The notes beneath the pieces are model-generated. The model had not been told where the DNA came from, did not search any database, and saw nothing but the letters and a program-made list of their open reading frames with translations. Below are positions 20,886 to 32,993 of a stretch of 64,000 bases of DNA, in pieces. The translations under genes were made by a program, and so were the position numbers. The DNA comes from Dipteris shenzhenensis (Eukaryota > Polypodiophyta > Polypodiopsida > Gleicheniales), in NCBI GenBank assembly GCA_047967505.1, contig CM106541.1; one strand, 5' to 3'. The first letter of the stretch is position 1. Every line of letters begins with the position of its first letter.

Positions 20886-21500
20886 ATGGTGGGAAATTGG
20901 GAACATGGGAAAAAGTAACATTTCCCACTATTTCTAGACTTTCCTATGATGTGGACATGTTTGCATGTCATAAGGAGGAGGCCCTTGCTCTTTTCCCACA
21001 AATAGGGTAAAGGGGCCAGTCTTGTGCACGCCTATCTTTTTCGTAGTGTCAGGGGCTGCGCCTATAGTTTTTTTTATGTTTTTTAAAATGTAAGGGCATC
21101 GCATGAATGGAAATAGAGAAAGGATATAATTTTTCGAAAAAAAATGAGGAAAAAATATTAACTTCTTGGAAAACCTACATACCCAATACTAAAGGCAGTG
21201 GTGGGCCAGTACTGTGTCACATTTAGACTATCTTAACTTTTCATAAGAGCTTGACACCTAAGCATATTTTCCCTTTTTCATGCCTCTTTATTGGGTCTTT
21301 CCATGGAGAAAATAGGGGAGGGTGCTGACATTTTAAAGGCACCCGCCTCTTTACTAGCCCCTTTACCCTACACCAAGGTAAAATGCTTGGGGGAAAGGTG
21401 GGAAATTACAACCTTCCACATAGGATGCATTTCCCACCAAATTCCCAAAAAAGCCCCTTTCAACATATAGGAAATACAATTTCCCACAAAACCCCTCCCA
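20886..21500. repeat. Degenerate fold-back repeat
   Basis: GGTGGGAAATTGGGAACATG at 20887 and AGGGTAAAGGGGCCAG at 21005 have reverse-complement partners at the other end (CTAGCCCCTTTACCCTACAC at 21350; CAATTTCCCAC at about 21479). Between the ends the arms match only loosely. It may be an old MITE or fold-back element; no target duplication was established. Confidence 0.4.
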
Positions 21501-22832
21501 TGTCATAAGGCCTTTAGAGCAGGTTTACTTCTAGCGAAGGCCAACTTCGATGGAGCATAGAGCATTTTGACAAATCGAAGTTGGTACTGAAATTGATGGA
21601 GCATAGAGCATTCTGACAAGAAGAGGAGGCAAGTTTAAAAAACAATTCTAAAATATAGATGGAAAGGACTTAAGATTTCAATCTAACAGAGCATTTGAGA
21701 AGGTGCGATGGTGAGAGATACGAAATTCTGTTTTCTAGATGCTAAGACGACAAAGTGGTTGAGCACTTCAAAGGAGGAGATGCATTTTGAGCCGTCATGA
21801 TACCCCATGAAAAGTCGCATTGCCTCCTCCCATAGTGGGTTTCAGTGGATTATTGGGCTGCTATGAGCAATCGGCAATCAAATTAAGAATCAATCTAAAA
21901 AAATAAGGCAGTAGAGGTACCAAATTGTAACTAAGGACGAGGTGCTGGGGAGAGACACAAAATCCTGTTGTTGACAGAGTTTGTGAAATATTCCAAAGGG
22001 TTGCGCAATGCTGAGGAGCAGTAGAAGCATAAAAAAAAGTAGATCGAGCCGCCATCTCCAGCACTCGGGCAAGACAATTATCTGCAAAGTTTGCATATAA
22101 AGGTGAGCAGAAACATGAGGCCAAACTAAGAAGATGCAAGCGTGGGCAAAGCTTTTATAGCTTGTGCGAACCTTGTATGACTGAGCAGTCGGTGTCCCGA
22201 CCAACAATCAAGTGAAAATGAAGATTGTTCTTATGCAACAACAGGCTTGCAAGGAAATCTGAAGCTTGTTCTCTGCTCCAAGAAGCCAAGCTATGCAATC
22301 AGGATCTCCAACAACATCCAACTCCTTGACACAGCTAGCTCTGTACTGCTAGATGCACCGAACAACAAGCATGACGGTGACAAAAATTTTACCATTCGCC
22401 CATTTACATAGGCTGCTTGAGATTACAGATACAAAGGCCAGATTCTTTGTTTCTCATCAATCGCAAAACACTACTAAGAAAGACCCTTGCTTCTACACGC
22501 TATATTCTTGCTTCTCAAAGAACAGAACCTCGTACGGGAATGCTCGCCAAACTCTCATTCTGTCCTCACGAAGAGCTGGAGATGGCGTAAGATTTGAGAG
22601 GCAGGCAGTGTGAAGGCGGCAAAATTAGCTTCGTGTGCTCTTTGGTAGTCACACGATAGGACTTTTCATCCATCGTAACACTCAACTTCTCTTGTAGGCG
22701 AGGAATTTGCCACCAGCGGACGATCGCAGGAACGACCAAAGAAGTTGAACCAGCTAGCCCGGTACCTCTCCTTACATTGAAGACACAGTTAATCTAGGCT
22801 GATATATTGCTGATACATTCATTGTACTGCAA
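21501..22832. other. No recognisable gene (21501-22832)
   Basis: Repeats of GATGGAGCATAGAGCATTYT stand at 21551 and 21596. Around 21815-21890 the sequence resembles 15587-15660. Open frames at 21861-22207 (minus) and 22353-22613 (plus) show no domain. The 150 bp before the tRNA contain no obvious second gene. Confidence 0.5.
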
Positions 22833-22872
22833 GTCGGGATGGCCGAGTTGGTCTAAGGCGCCAGATTAAGGT

Positions 22873-22905
<33 letters not shown>

Positions 22906-22913
22906 TTCCGACA
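22833..22913 (+). tRNA. tRNA-Leu (anticodon AAG)
   Basis: 81 nt that fold as a class II tRNA. The acceptor stem is GTCGGGA/TTCCGAC with discriminator A. The A box is TGGCCGAGTTGGTCTAAGG. The anticodon stem is CCAGA/TCTGG around the loop TTAAGGT, giving AAG, which decodes CTT (and CTC through inosine). A short variable arm (TCCGAAAGGGC) and the B box GGTTCAAATCC follow. The body is almost identical to known plant nuclear tRNA-Leu(AAG) genes. No CCA is encoded, as expected for a nuclear gene. The upstream CAA at 22830-22832 region fits plant Pol III start preference. Confidence 0.96.
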
Positions 22914-23068
22914 TGATGTTTTATCTTCGGGATGTTTTATAGAGCGCTCTTTAGTTCTAATTAAAAGATCTAATATGGTGAGCAAGTAACAAGCGAGTTC
23001 TACTCCCGACAAGATGTTTTATAGAGCGCTCTTATTTAGTAATAATTAAAAGATCCAATAGGGTGAGC
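22895..23068 (+). repeat. Tandem duplication of the tRNA 3' end and its flank
   Basis: GATGTTTTATAGAGCGCTCTT...TAATTAAAAGATCYAATA...GGTGAGCAA occurs at 22930-22986 and again at 23012-23068, a step of about 82 bp. The second unit is preceded by GAGTTCTACTCCCGACAAG, which looks like a decayed copy of the tRNA 3' end (GGTTCAAATCCCACTTCCGACA). So the duplicated unit started inside the tRNA gene. Confidence 0.6.
22919..22922 (+). terminator. Pol III terminator of tRNA-Leu
   Basis: A TTTT run 5 nt after the last tRNA base; the same TTTT recurs in the two downstream repeats (about 22933 and 23014). Confidence 0.8.
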
Positions 23069-23222
23069 AACTCCCCTTGGTGTCTATTTTTAGCAAGATG
23101 AAGGTGGCAACAACTTGTGACCACTACAATATTTGCGAGGTGAGTAACAAGAGAGTACAAGTATTCGTGAGCACTCCCTTTACTCGGGAGGGAGGGCACT
23201 CGGGGCGGGAGTGGGGAAGGGG

Positions 23223-23253
23223 GAGGAGAGAGAGAGAGAGAGAGAGAGAGAGT
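23223..23253. repeat. (GA)n microsatellite
   Basis: About 15 GA dinucleotides within a purine-rich stretch (23187-23255). The rest of 23069-24125 holds no supported gene; GTACAG-rich short repeats occur at 23788-23850. Confidence 0.9.
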
Positions 23254-24125
23254 TGACAAAAAAACAGAGAATCCATGTGGCAAAAGGTTGTGTGGGACAC
23301 TTTTTTATGAAAATGTAAGTAGCGGAAAGCAGTGCTAATAAGGTGGCAACAACTTGTGACAAAAGTATTGGAGGGACACTTTTGAGAAACAGTGTAAGGT
23401 TTTGGATTATTAACTCGTCAAAATTATGGTATTTCCACTTCTTAACATAGTGCTCCATCACACAAGACCTACAAGCATTGCCTTCACAATAACAAGACGA
23501 CCTCCCTTCTTTTGTCCTAAAACAAAGGAAGAAAACTTTATTGAAAGGAGAGAGAACTTTATTTTGTCCCAAACAGCTCCTAAGGAGCTTAGCTCAGCAT
23601 CCGAGCTAGAAATGACAACTTAGAGCAAATAAGAGAGCACATAATGTGCTCGATAGCATTGCCTTCATTGTTCGTTTTTTAATGAAATGTTGGAGTGTAT
23701 CGATAGAGGAGGAGGATGCTCATGAGTTCACTTTGGGGAAGAGACTCGTTTCCTGCTCCTCGGATTACGTAACAGCACTCCTTCATTCGTACAGTCCATA
23801 CGACTGTACTCACAGTTTGCGTCCGTACAGACTTGAGCCGCCGTACAGTCACATGGCAACGGCATGGGCATGGGATGAGTGGCAAGGATGTGGCATAAAA
23901 TGATTAGAGAGAACACTTTTGAAAAAAAATGTACTGAGAGTGCTACCTTTGCCGACAGTGCTAAAAAGTCTAGTAAACCTAGAACTTCCCTTTTGACTTA
24001 CAAAGGAGGAAACGGATCTAGTGAAAAAACCAACTGATTTCTCCAAAGCTGACAAATGAAATCGGCTCTCACCAAAGGCCAAATACAAAATAAAGGCTGC
24101 CCTTGTCTCTTAGAATGGTAAATTT

Positions 24126-25850
24126 TCAAGTGATATTAAGATGTATGTGAGTGACCCTGAGAGAGCCACCTTTGCACATCATATCAAATGCCACGAGACA
24201 CATTAGATCCTTAGAACATGTGACGTGTGACTCCAAAACCACCTGACTAAAAGGGCAAACCGGTGAAATCTCCTTCCACTTGTTGATCCTATCTTTGGTT
24301 GAGAACTTACCAACTATCAACCTCAACAATACGAAATTCAAACGCTTCAAGGGAGTGGTTGACCATACACTTAGGATATTCCCAGCCCAGTTTTTGACTT
24401 GATTAAAAGTAACATAAAGCCTCCAGTGTGACTTAGAGGAGCAGGAAATGTCAACTTGTGAAAGTACATAGCACATCCTTTGCAACAAGCCAGAAAAGCT
24501 TTGTTCCTTTAGTATTAATCCATTCACGCAAGTCCAGTGACCAATTGACAAGTGTGCTTATAGGCCAGTCATGCCTTATTAATCTAGCAAAGGTAGCAAT
24601 TAAGAACTTTAGCTCTGTATGTGACAAACTGATATGAAAATCTTGATAAGCTCCAAAAACGACAATACTAAGGGCTCCATATATCAACCCATGTTGACAT
24701 CCCTTGATCATTGAGTTGCTTGGATATTTGAGGGCTAATCTACACAAGCATCACAAGATTGACAAATGGCTATTTATTAATCCACATATTCATTGCAAGT
24801 GATCGATCTCCTTCAAAACGAATAGCTCATCTCCACCTGAGCTCATTGTACTCCTTCCAACATATTAGGGTAAGATAGAAGAATCTCCTGTCACCTAAGA
24901 CGACTTGATCAAATCCAAGAATACCTATTCGTTCAATCTAAGAACATGCAATGATAGCCCATGGATGATTTGAGTATAATTTTAACCGCCACTGAAAACA
25001 CAACTTGTCACACTTTGCCTTAAGGGACTCCAACCCTAATCCACCCTCTACGTTTGACATAGTAATGTAATTGCATGCCATTGGTCTCTCCATAGAACAT
25101 CTTTAGATAATCTTTCAACCACAGGATAACCTCCTTGTGCGAACGGAAAGACGATCAAGAAACCAAAAGGAACATGGGAGACAAAATATGTCACCATGTT
25201 TGCTTGTGAGAAAGGAAAGACAATATGAGAGACAAAATATGTCCTTCCAAGCAAAGTGCACTTTGGCTACACACCAATCTAATCTTTGCTTGAGAGTTAT
25301 ACCATTTCCTACTGGGCATCGCAAATTACCCCCCCCCCCCCTTTTGATGGCCTGAAACCCACTTTGGCTAAACACCAATCTAACCTTTTCTTGAGAGTTA
25401 TACCAATTCCTAGTGGGCATCCCAGATATAGCAAAACCTCCCCCCACTTTGATGGCTTAAAACCCATATCTAGATAACCATTGCAGAGGTAGCTCCCAAT
25501 CTAAACATAACACTGTGGACTTCGAATTGTTGATCCATGATCCCGAGGCGATTGCAAAATCCATGATCCCAAGGCAAGTGCAAAATCCTCATTAAATGGA
25601 AGTAGATTATCAAGATTTGCAAGGTTGGCTTCCAAAATAGTGGCATCATCATCTATAAAAATTTGGGCAATGAAACAGGAACTATTTGGGAGAGCCAATT
25701 GCCTCTTGACTTGAGAGTCAATCTCCAGCAATAGGGACTCAGTGACAATCACAAACAATAGTGGGGAAGGGACATCCCTATCGGGCAGACCTTTGCAGTG
25801 AGAGTTTTTCATAAAAATACCCATTGACCACAATTGTCAGTGTGGTGTTG
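24126..25850 (-). pseudogene. LINE (L1-type) reverse transcriptase relic
   Basis: Read on minus, pieces in several frames follow the order of a plant L1 ORF2. GLPDRDVPSPLLFVIVTESL (for 'GDPLSPLLF') and the catalytic loop as IFIDDDATILEANL lie at 25833-25600. Then comes a GGGFRYLGMP-like thumb segment (about 25475-25270), then NVEGGLGLESLKAKCDKLCF at about 25050-24950, and finally the zinc-binding tail LKRLNFVLLRLIVGKFSTKD plus RINKWKEISPVCPFSQVVLE (24340-24230). The N-terminal endonuclease is absent, as in 5'-truncated LINEs. There are many frameshifts and stops. The thumb region carries a 112-bp tandem duplication. No poly-A tail was found at the left end. Confidence 0.7.
25262..25477 (-). 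repeat. ~112-bp tandem duplication inside the LINE relic
   Basis: CACCAATCTAAYCTTTKCTTGAGAGTTATACCA... to TGATGGCYTRAAACCCA occurs at about 25271-25361 and again at about 25373-25466. The first copy includes a run of 15 C's. The duplication repeats about 37 codons of the relic. Confidence 0.8.
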
Positions 25851-26504
25851 GAGAATAATGTGCATGTCATTTTGTGATAAAAAGCTCTTGTCAATACGAA
25901 GCCGATAAAAGCTTCTTTTCCCCAATCCTACAATATAATATTAATAAAATTCAAGTCGCTATGTGATAATCATTCCCAATGCATGATAGATCCACTAATC
26001 ATCCTATGGATACTTCATAAAAGGAACTTTATAGGGCACAAAAATTGCTAACCTTTGCAAAAATAAGTAGGGATGAGATAGGACCAACATTTGAGGGTAT
26101 GAATGTATCGATGGGATATATATGCTATATGCACACTATAATGACTTTAAGACCTATGTGAGCACACAAAGTGCTTTCTTATTAATAATCCAACATTTTG
26201 TCTTTTAATTTTCATTTTTATAAACAATATAAAACAATTTATATTCAGGCATCTCATAATGCAATAAAGCTTTAGCAACAATCATTCCTAATACTACTAT
26301 AGAAGATCCAATCTTTGAGGGGCCAAAAGACATCCAAAGGTAGGTGCTAGTTGAAGGTGACAATGTTGTAGTGCTTGCAAAAAAAATGAGAATGAAGAAG
26401 GTAAAATTTTCCACATTTTAAAATGTTGTTCCACTAGAGAGATGGCAAAGCATACATAGAGAGATACATGGGGGATACTTTGTTGGCCTACATTAATTTA
26501 AGTC
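25851..26504. other. No recognisable gene (25851-26504)
   Basis: AT-rich sequence between the LINE relic and the truncated copia element; a 69-codon minus frame (26205-26414) shows no domain. Confidence 0.6.
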
Positions 26505-28181
26505 GCTATACATTAACATGACCAATGCATTTATGCCAGATATCAATATCTGCAACTACACTGGTCCCATGTGCAAACATTACTGCACTCAATTCAAGCA
26601 TGCCCGCATCCAATGTAAACATCCTTCCCTTCTTCTTCCCTTTTGCTATCAAGCGACCTTTATTTTTCATATCCTCAACAAAGCATCCATGAGGATTAAA
26701 TTCGACCTGCAAGCCCTAAACCATTTGACCAATAGAAACCAGGTTCTTGGTGATATTCGGGACATGAAATACATCAAACAAGTATTTCTTTTTCCCATCC
26801 TGCATAGACAAAGGAATTTTACCAATCTGCACAATAGGATGTGTAGTATCATCACCAGTCTCCACAAATCCTGGTCTTTCCATTTTCCTTACATCCTACA
26901 TCCATTTTGCATGACCTGTCATGTGGTTTGATGCACCTGAGTCAACATACCACACATCATTGCTTTCTTTTGCACTTGTCATAGAATTTTGGTCATGTGC
27001 TGTACCATAAACAAATGCTCATTTCTGTCATCACCCTGTCTACTAGAGGATGCATAATTGCCTTGTTGCAATTTTCCATTCATGATGTCATTTTGCTTTT
27101 TATAGCAGTCTTTAGCCATATGACCCATTTTACCATAGTAGTAGCATTCAACATTACTATTTGCATTTTGGCTTCTCTGCCATCCACCGCAACCTCTTTG
27201 GCTCCCCCTTCCTCTAAGGTTACCACGCCCTCCTCTATAGGACTGGTTTTCTTGAATTTGCTACATATTCTGATTTTTGCCATGACCTCCAGATCGGCTT
27301 GCTCTACCTCTGCCTCTACCTCTTCTAGCATTTGAGTAGAAGATAGCTTCTTTTAAAGTTCCTCCTGAAGAAGATGTACCACCATTTCTCTGCTCTTCAG
27401 AAATTAGAAGAGCAATCAACTCCTCAAAATTAGGAAATGTTTCACGGATGACAATGGATGTTTGGAATTGTGCATAATCCTTTCCTAGACCATTCAAGGT
27501 CACATAAACTAAATCATCATCTTCCACTAGCGACCCAATGGAAGCAAGTGAATCTGCAATCTTCTTCATCTTCATGTGGTAGTCATTGATGCTCATATTT
27601 TATCTTTGCACATTATGCAACTCTCGCTTAAGCTGCATTTTTCTGGCTTGCGTATTTGTGCTATACATTTTTGTCAAAGTGTCCCATGCCTCCTTTGGCG
27701 TGCTTGCATCCTAAATATGCACAATCATAGAATCTGAAATACTGATAGACAACCAATACATAACTTTTCTGGCTCTCTCTTGCCATCCTTTAAATGCCTG
27801 CAGCTCCTATTGATTGGGAACATTAGGAATAACTAGTTCTTGTTCAGCTCCAGTAATGAACTCCCAATAAAGAGCATTAGACGCCATTACAGAACATTGC
27901 AAAAATATTCTGTCACTGCAAAAAAACACAACGTGCCTCACAAGAGCAATTCTGCAAAACTGACGAAAGTGGTATTTGACCACATAGTCACTTCCTAGTG
28001 ATGATTTTGCATCAACAGGCAATAAGAATGATTCTGTCACTCCCAATATCTCTGTACACAGACATACAATGCAATTTTTATGGTAACTTTTCATCGACCT
28101 GCGGAACAGTGGTCGCATAGCAAAAACAGGGCACTTTCCTGAGTGCTTGTGAAAAACTTCTGCCACCAAAACGGGCCCCAA
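26505..28181 (-). pseudogene. Copia gag-protease-preintegrase relic (5' part of an element)
   Basis: On minus, the order is typical copia. Gag starts near MASNALYWEFITGAEQELVI (about 27885) and continues through PKEAWDTLTKMYSTNTQARK and LKRELHNV, then the frame 27596-27261 (MSINDYHMKMKKIADSLASI, ending Gly/Arg-rich RRGRGRGRASRSGG). A zinc knuckle CYYCGKMGHMAKDC lies at about 27155-27114. Protease follows with WYVDSGASNHMTGH (about 26954-26912, catalytic DSG kept). Then comes the GAG-preintegrase start with IDIWHKCIGHVN, where the element stops at about 26505. Integrase, reverse transcriptase and RNase H are missing. At least five in-frame stops and several frame changes are present. The LTR next to it assigns it to the same family as the element at 1-544. 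Confidence 0.8.
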
Positions 28182-28431
28182 AATGGCCTCGAATCAAAAA
28201 AATAATGTAACCAAGGGCTTCGCCTGTACCCGCAGCATATACTGCCCTCTTACCACACCGTGAAGGGCATCCCAATTTGAGACAATGCACTCTTTCACTT
28301 TTCAACTGTGCTACCTGTAGAGATTTGCTCCCAAACTCAAAAAAGGAAAGCAACACTGATCCTCTTACCAAGACACCGCGAACTTGGTTTGTTTTCTTGA
28401 GCTCCTTGCCATGAACCGAGCTCTGATACCA

Positions 28432-28783
28432 TGTGAAGAGAGTGGGAGAGAAGTAAGGAGTCTCACTTGCAGCTTTCTCACATACACAATGGTTGAATAC
28501 ACACAAAGGTGGAGGCTGAAAACAGTTTTCCTCTTCTTAGTTGTGAAAGCCAAAATAACTCTCTTTTTAGTACAAAAGAAATAGGTGAACCCTATATGTG
28601 GGTCTCAAACCAAACTCAGCTAACCTAGGTGGCATAGTAACTGAGCCACTAACTAGAGTACATAAAGATAGCTGTCATCCAGCTATTATTCATGGGCAGT
28701 GTATCAACCGCATCTACGGCTAACAAGTCGGTGTGCACAACGGTAACCCCGGCATATCACAAGTGGAGCTCGATATCTCAACA
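28432..28783 (-). mobile_element. 5' LTR of the truncated copia element
   Basis: 352 bp from TGTTGAGATATCGAGC (at 28783, reading left) to CTTCACA (28432), nearly identical to the LTR at 193-544. The primer site TGGTATCAGAGC follows at 28420-28431 and matches initiator tRNA-Met. The pair shows that at least two members of this family are in the window, in opposite orientation. Confidence 0.88.
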
Positions 28784-31490
28784 CAACATGTTGGGCTTAT
28801 TTGTTGTTAGGACAAAACAATTGAATAGAGACAACACACACTAGTGAAATTCTCACTTATGGAGATTTTTTGGCTCATCTATGATATAAATTGTAGCAAC
28901 CAAATGATCCACAACTTGCTTCAATAAGAATTCAAGAGCCATAGAAGAGTTGCGACACAGTAGGAGACTTTGAACATCATTTTTCTCCCATGTTACCAAA
29001 TGTCATCTTGATCTCATGCATAGCCATGAATTGGTAGATCCATGTGTTGAACCAATCACTAGCTCCCTTGTTCTATCAGAGAAACCAATAAACTTTCAAG
29101 TTTTGAACCCTCTCACACCTTAGAACCACAAACGCCTTTCCATGATGGAGTCCTAACAACAAATAATCCTAGATTTCCCCCTCTACAACTGAATAGGGAG
29201 CCAACAAAACGTTAACAAAAAACAAAAAAATATGTTTGAAGTACACACAATGTGAACACCTTTAGACATGACGAACCCACCAATGAAACAAGATAATCTA
29301 GAGGCATCAGAGGGCTACACCATAGACACGGGGAGGACGTAAGTACCATGCTCGTAATTGCTTAGTTTTCATAGCTTTTTTGCTGAAATCTCATTCTATT
29401 TTAATCTGGTGGTTTGACAAGAGTTGAAATCTCATTCTGTTGTAATCTAGTGGTTTCATTGATTATAAATACTTAAATGATTTCATATGTTGACCTCGCA
29501 TACTAGCATTTCACAAACTTTTATTCATTTCTATTTAGTTTGAGGAGTGCAAGCTCTTCGATGGAGGCACGATATGGATTTGTAAGAGAATAGATTGTCA
29601 CAAGTCTCCCAACATTCCCAAGACCTTTTCTTCCAAGATTAGGTTTGATGGTCATTGTGTTCGGGATCACCACTTGCCCCCTACACCCTACCTTTGTGCT
29701 GCATGGGTTAGGTGAGACCCCATTGCACCACATGCCCCCCTGCCACTTGTGCCCCCACCACATGCTCCTCCACCTCCTACAATTGAGGAGATGGCAAGGG
29801 TAAAGAGTCAGAGACTCCACGCTCCCGTACTGGTCCTGGTATGCATTTTTAATACCATTTACTTTATGGATGTATGATTGCTTCAAGTGTGCTTACCTTC
29901 ACGTTCATGCCTCGCATGTGTTTAGGGTGGAGTAGCATTCACATTGATTTAGAAATGCTGCCTACAAACAAGGGCAAAACCTCAGTTCACATGGATCTAA
30001 CGTCCCCAGCTCTACATAACAAAAAGGGGAAGAAACCTATGCACGCCATACCACAAGTGCGTAGTGCAATGATCTTCATTCAACACTTGGAAGAAATTAG
30101 GTATTACTACTAATCATCCATTGCTCCACTCATAGGGCTCCTCCACAGGGGACATCGAGAAGGCGGACTTAAAGATGGCTGAGAGCATGAAGCATGTCTT
30201 GTAGGACGCTTTCGGATATGTTCATGGTATGGTACTTCCCTTAGATCAATTTATTATGTGCATTCTAATGTTCATTGAGATGTGCTTTTGATATTATTAA
30301 CTTGTTGTTCCATTGTAATTCAGTGCATAGCCAAGTCCACGATGAACCTTGTATGGTAGACATGTTGAGATAGTGTCTTTTGATGTCCTTGAAAGATTCC
30401 AATGAGGAGGTGCCAAAACGGAGGCAATGGAGGAGCCAAAGGAGGAGGCGATCGGGGAGCAAGAGGAGGAGTCAAAGTAGGATGAGGGGGAGGAATTGGC
30501 AAAGGAGGAGAAGGAGGAGGTAGTGGAGGATGTGGAGGGGACAGAGGAGGGGGACAAGGAGGCACTGCAAGAAGCGATGCAAGATATTGTAAAGGGGACA
30601 GAGGAAGTAGTGCATGATGTAGCAGAGGCGAGGAGGAGTCACCTTACAACATGCATGTGGGGCTACATATGTTGGGCAATTTGGCATATGCGGACTTGTA
30701 AACACAACCCGTTGTTGTGCTACCCCTTGTGAGGAGGGTATCACACATCATTTATGTTCTTGCATGTGAGGCTATGCTCATGTTATAGATTCAGGTGCTA
30801 GTTTTAGGGAATGAACTCTTTTGAAATTAAAGTACCTTAGTATATTTAGTTGATCGTTTCATTGAAATACTTTGGCTGAACTACTATTTTTCTTTGTTTG
30901 AAGTACTTTTGTCTATATAATTGATCATCTCATATGAATGCATGCATGAAGTGTTGAGAGGACATGGCCCCTCGAAGAAGTCGAGGCTTGATGTAGAGAA
31001 CTATATATTTGTTTAGAGAACATGGGCTTATGATTAGAGAATATTCATGTAGTTTTGAGGCTCTCTTTCAATTTTGAGAACAAAGCTCCAAATTTTGAGA
31101 AAATGTTCTATAATTCTAGAGCTATTGTCTACCAGGTTCACATCATGTTCATACATGCATTTTTTCACCAAGATTATAGAGATATGCTTGGGCCAATGTT
31201 TAAATATTCACATTCGATCGAGTTTATGTTTGTACTTGACCAATGACATGTGTAAACTTCAAATCATTGATCTAGTTGTCTACCATTGGGCTTATACGTT
31301 CATATGCTAGGGTTAGGGTTACATGTTTGCATGCTTGAGTTTATGTTTTGTGGTTCAATCATTGGGTTTATGTTTATATGTACATACGCTCCGATTTATG
31401 TTGTGTTCATATGTTCATACGGTTTCATTAAATGTGTTTAATTGTTAAATGTGTGCACTTTCTAGAGATGTGACAAACACTTAGGACATA
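28784..31490. other. No recognisable gene (28784-31490)
   Basis: Mixed sequence. GAAATCTCATTCTRTTNTAATCTGGTGG is repeated directly at about 29387 and 29426. A purine-rich stretch (30395-30640) gives a Glu-rich plus frame (30496-30732; KEEKEEVVEDVEGTEEGDKE) that may be part of a decayed gag linker but has no domain. 30900-31430 is AT-rich with TTCATATGTTCATA-type words that lead into the following satellite. Confidence 0.55.
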
Positions 31491-31499
31491 TATAGGGTT

Positions 31500-32810
31500 T
31501 ATGTGAACACATGGGCTATATGAACAGATGAGCTTATGAGCAATTAAACATGCAATATAAACACATGAACATGTATATGAGCACATGAATACATATGAGG
31601 ATAGAAACATATGAGCATATGAGCAAATAAACATACGAGCATATAAACATATGAATATATCATCATATAAAAATATGAACATATGAGCATGTATATATTT
31701 ATAAACATATGAGCATGGATATATGGACATGTGAACATGTTTACATGTATATATGTATGTTTATATGAGCATACAAACATGTGAGCATCATTACATCTAT
31801 GAAAATATGAGCATCATTATATGTTTATATGAGCATATGAACTTATAAACAATATAACATAGGAGCATATAAACATGTGCACATATGAATGTACGAAGCA
31901 TACAGACATATGAGCACATGAACATAATTATAAACAATATAGCATATGAGCATATAAGCATGTAAGCATATGAACATATGATCATTTGAGCATACGAAAC
32001 ATGTGAGCTATAAACATGTGCACATATGAATGTACGAAGCATATAAACATATGAGCATATGAACTCATAACAATATAACATATGAGCATATGAATGTATG
32101 ATCATTCGAGCATATGAAACATAGGAGCATATAAACATGTGCGCATATGAACATACGAAGCATATACACATATGAGCATATGAACTTATAAACAATATAA
32201 CATATGAGCATATGAACGTACGAAGCATATAAACATATGAGCATATGGAGTTATAAAAAATATAACATATGAGCATATGAACGTATGATCATTTGAACAT
32301 TTAAAAAATAGAACATATGAAGAAATAAGCATATAAACATTTAAGCATGTATATATGTACGAATGTATGAACATGCAAACATATGAGCATATAAACATGC
32401 GAACATATAAACAATATAACATATGAGCATATATACATGTGAGAATATGAACATATGATCATTTGAACGTTTAAAATATAGAACATATGAAGAAAGAAGC
32501 ATATAAACATTCAAGCATGTATACATGTACGAATGTATGAACATGAAAAATTATGAGCATATAAACATGTGAACATATAAACAATATCACATATGAGCAT
32601 ATAAACATACTAGCATATGAATGTTTAAACATATGAACGTATGAAGCATATAAACATATGAGCATATGAACTTATAAACAATATAACATATGAGCATTAG
32701 AACATGTGATTATTTGAGGGCACTGTGACACATATTAACATATGTACATATGTACATATAGTCGTGGTACGAGCATATAAACATGTGAATGCATGAACAT
32801 AAAAGAAATA
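31500..32810. repeat. 1.3-kb AT-rich satellite (ATATGAGCATATAAAC words) with higher-order period
   Basis: Short words such as ATATGAGCATATGAACAT, CATATAAACATATGAGCA and TTATAAACAATATAACATAT recur throughout. A 170-bp higher-order unit is clear in 32287-32610: the block starting GATCATTTGAACATTTAAAA at 32287 recurs at 32457 with few changes. Shorter blocks starting CGAAGCATATAAACATATGA recur at about 32035, 32155, 32221 and 32643. The long minus frames here (repeating ICSYVYML) come from the repeat. Confidence 0.9.
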
Positions 32811-32993
32811 TTTTAAATGAATATGTACAAAAGAATTACTTTATTGGAATATTTGCTTTATTTGAATATGTACAGATGACATATGTTGTGGCTTCTCGTG
32901 TTGGTGTAGAACTTGTAGACCGGTGCTAGTGTTTCTCTATACAAGGCTTTGCCCTTTGGATGGAGTTTCCAAAACCATCATTAATGGCTTGGA

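Noticed and set aside
31428-32665. Minus frames rich in ICSYVYML repeats, which look like a membrane protein
   Set aside because: Direct translation of the AT-rich satellite; the frame exists because unit lengths are near multiples of three.
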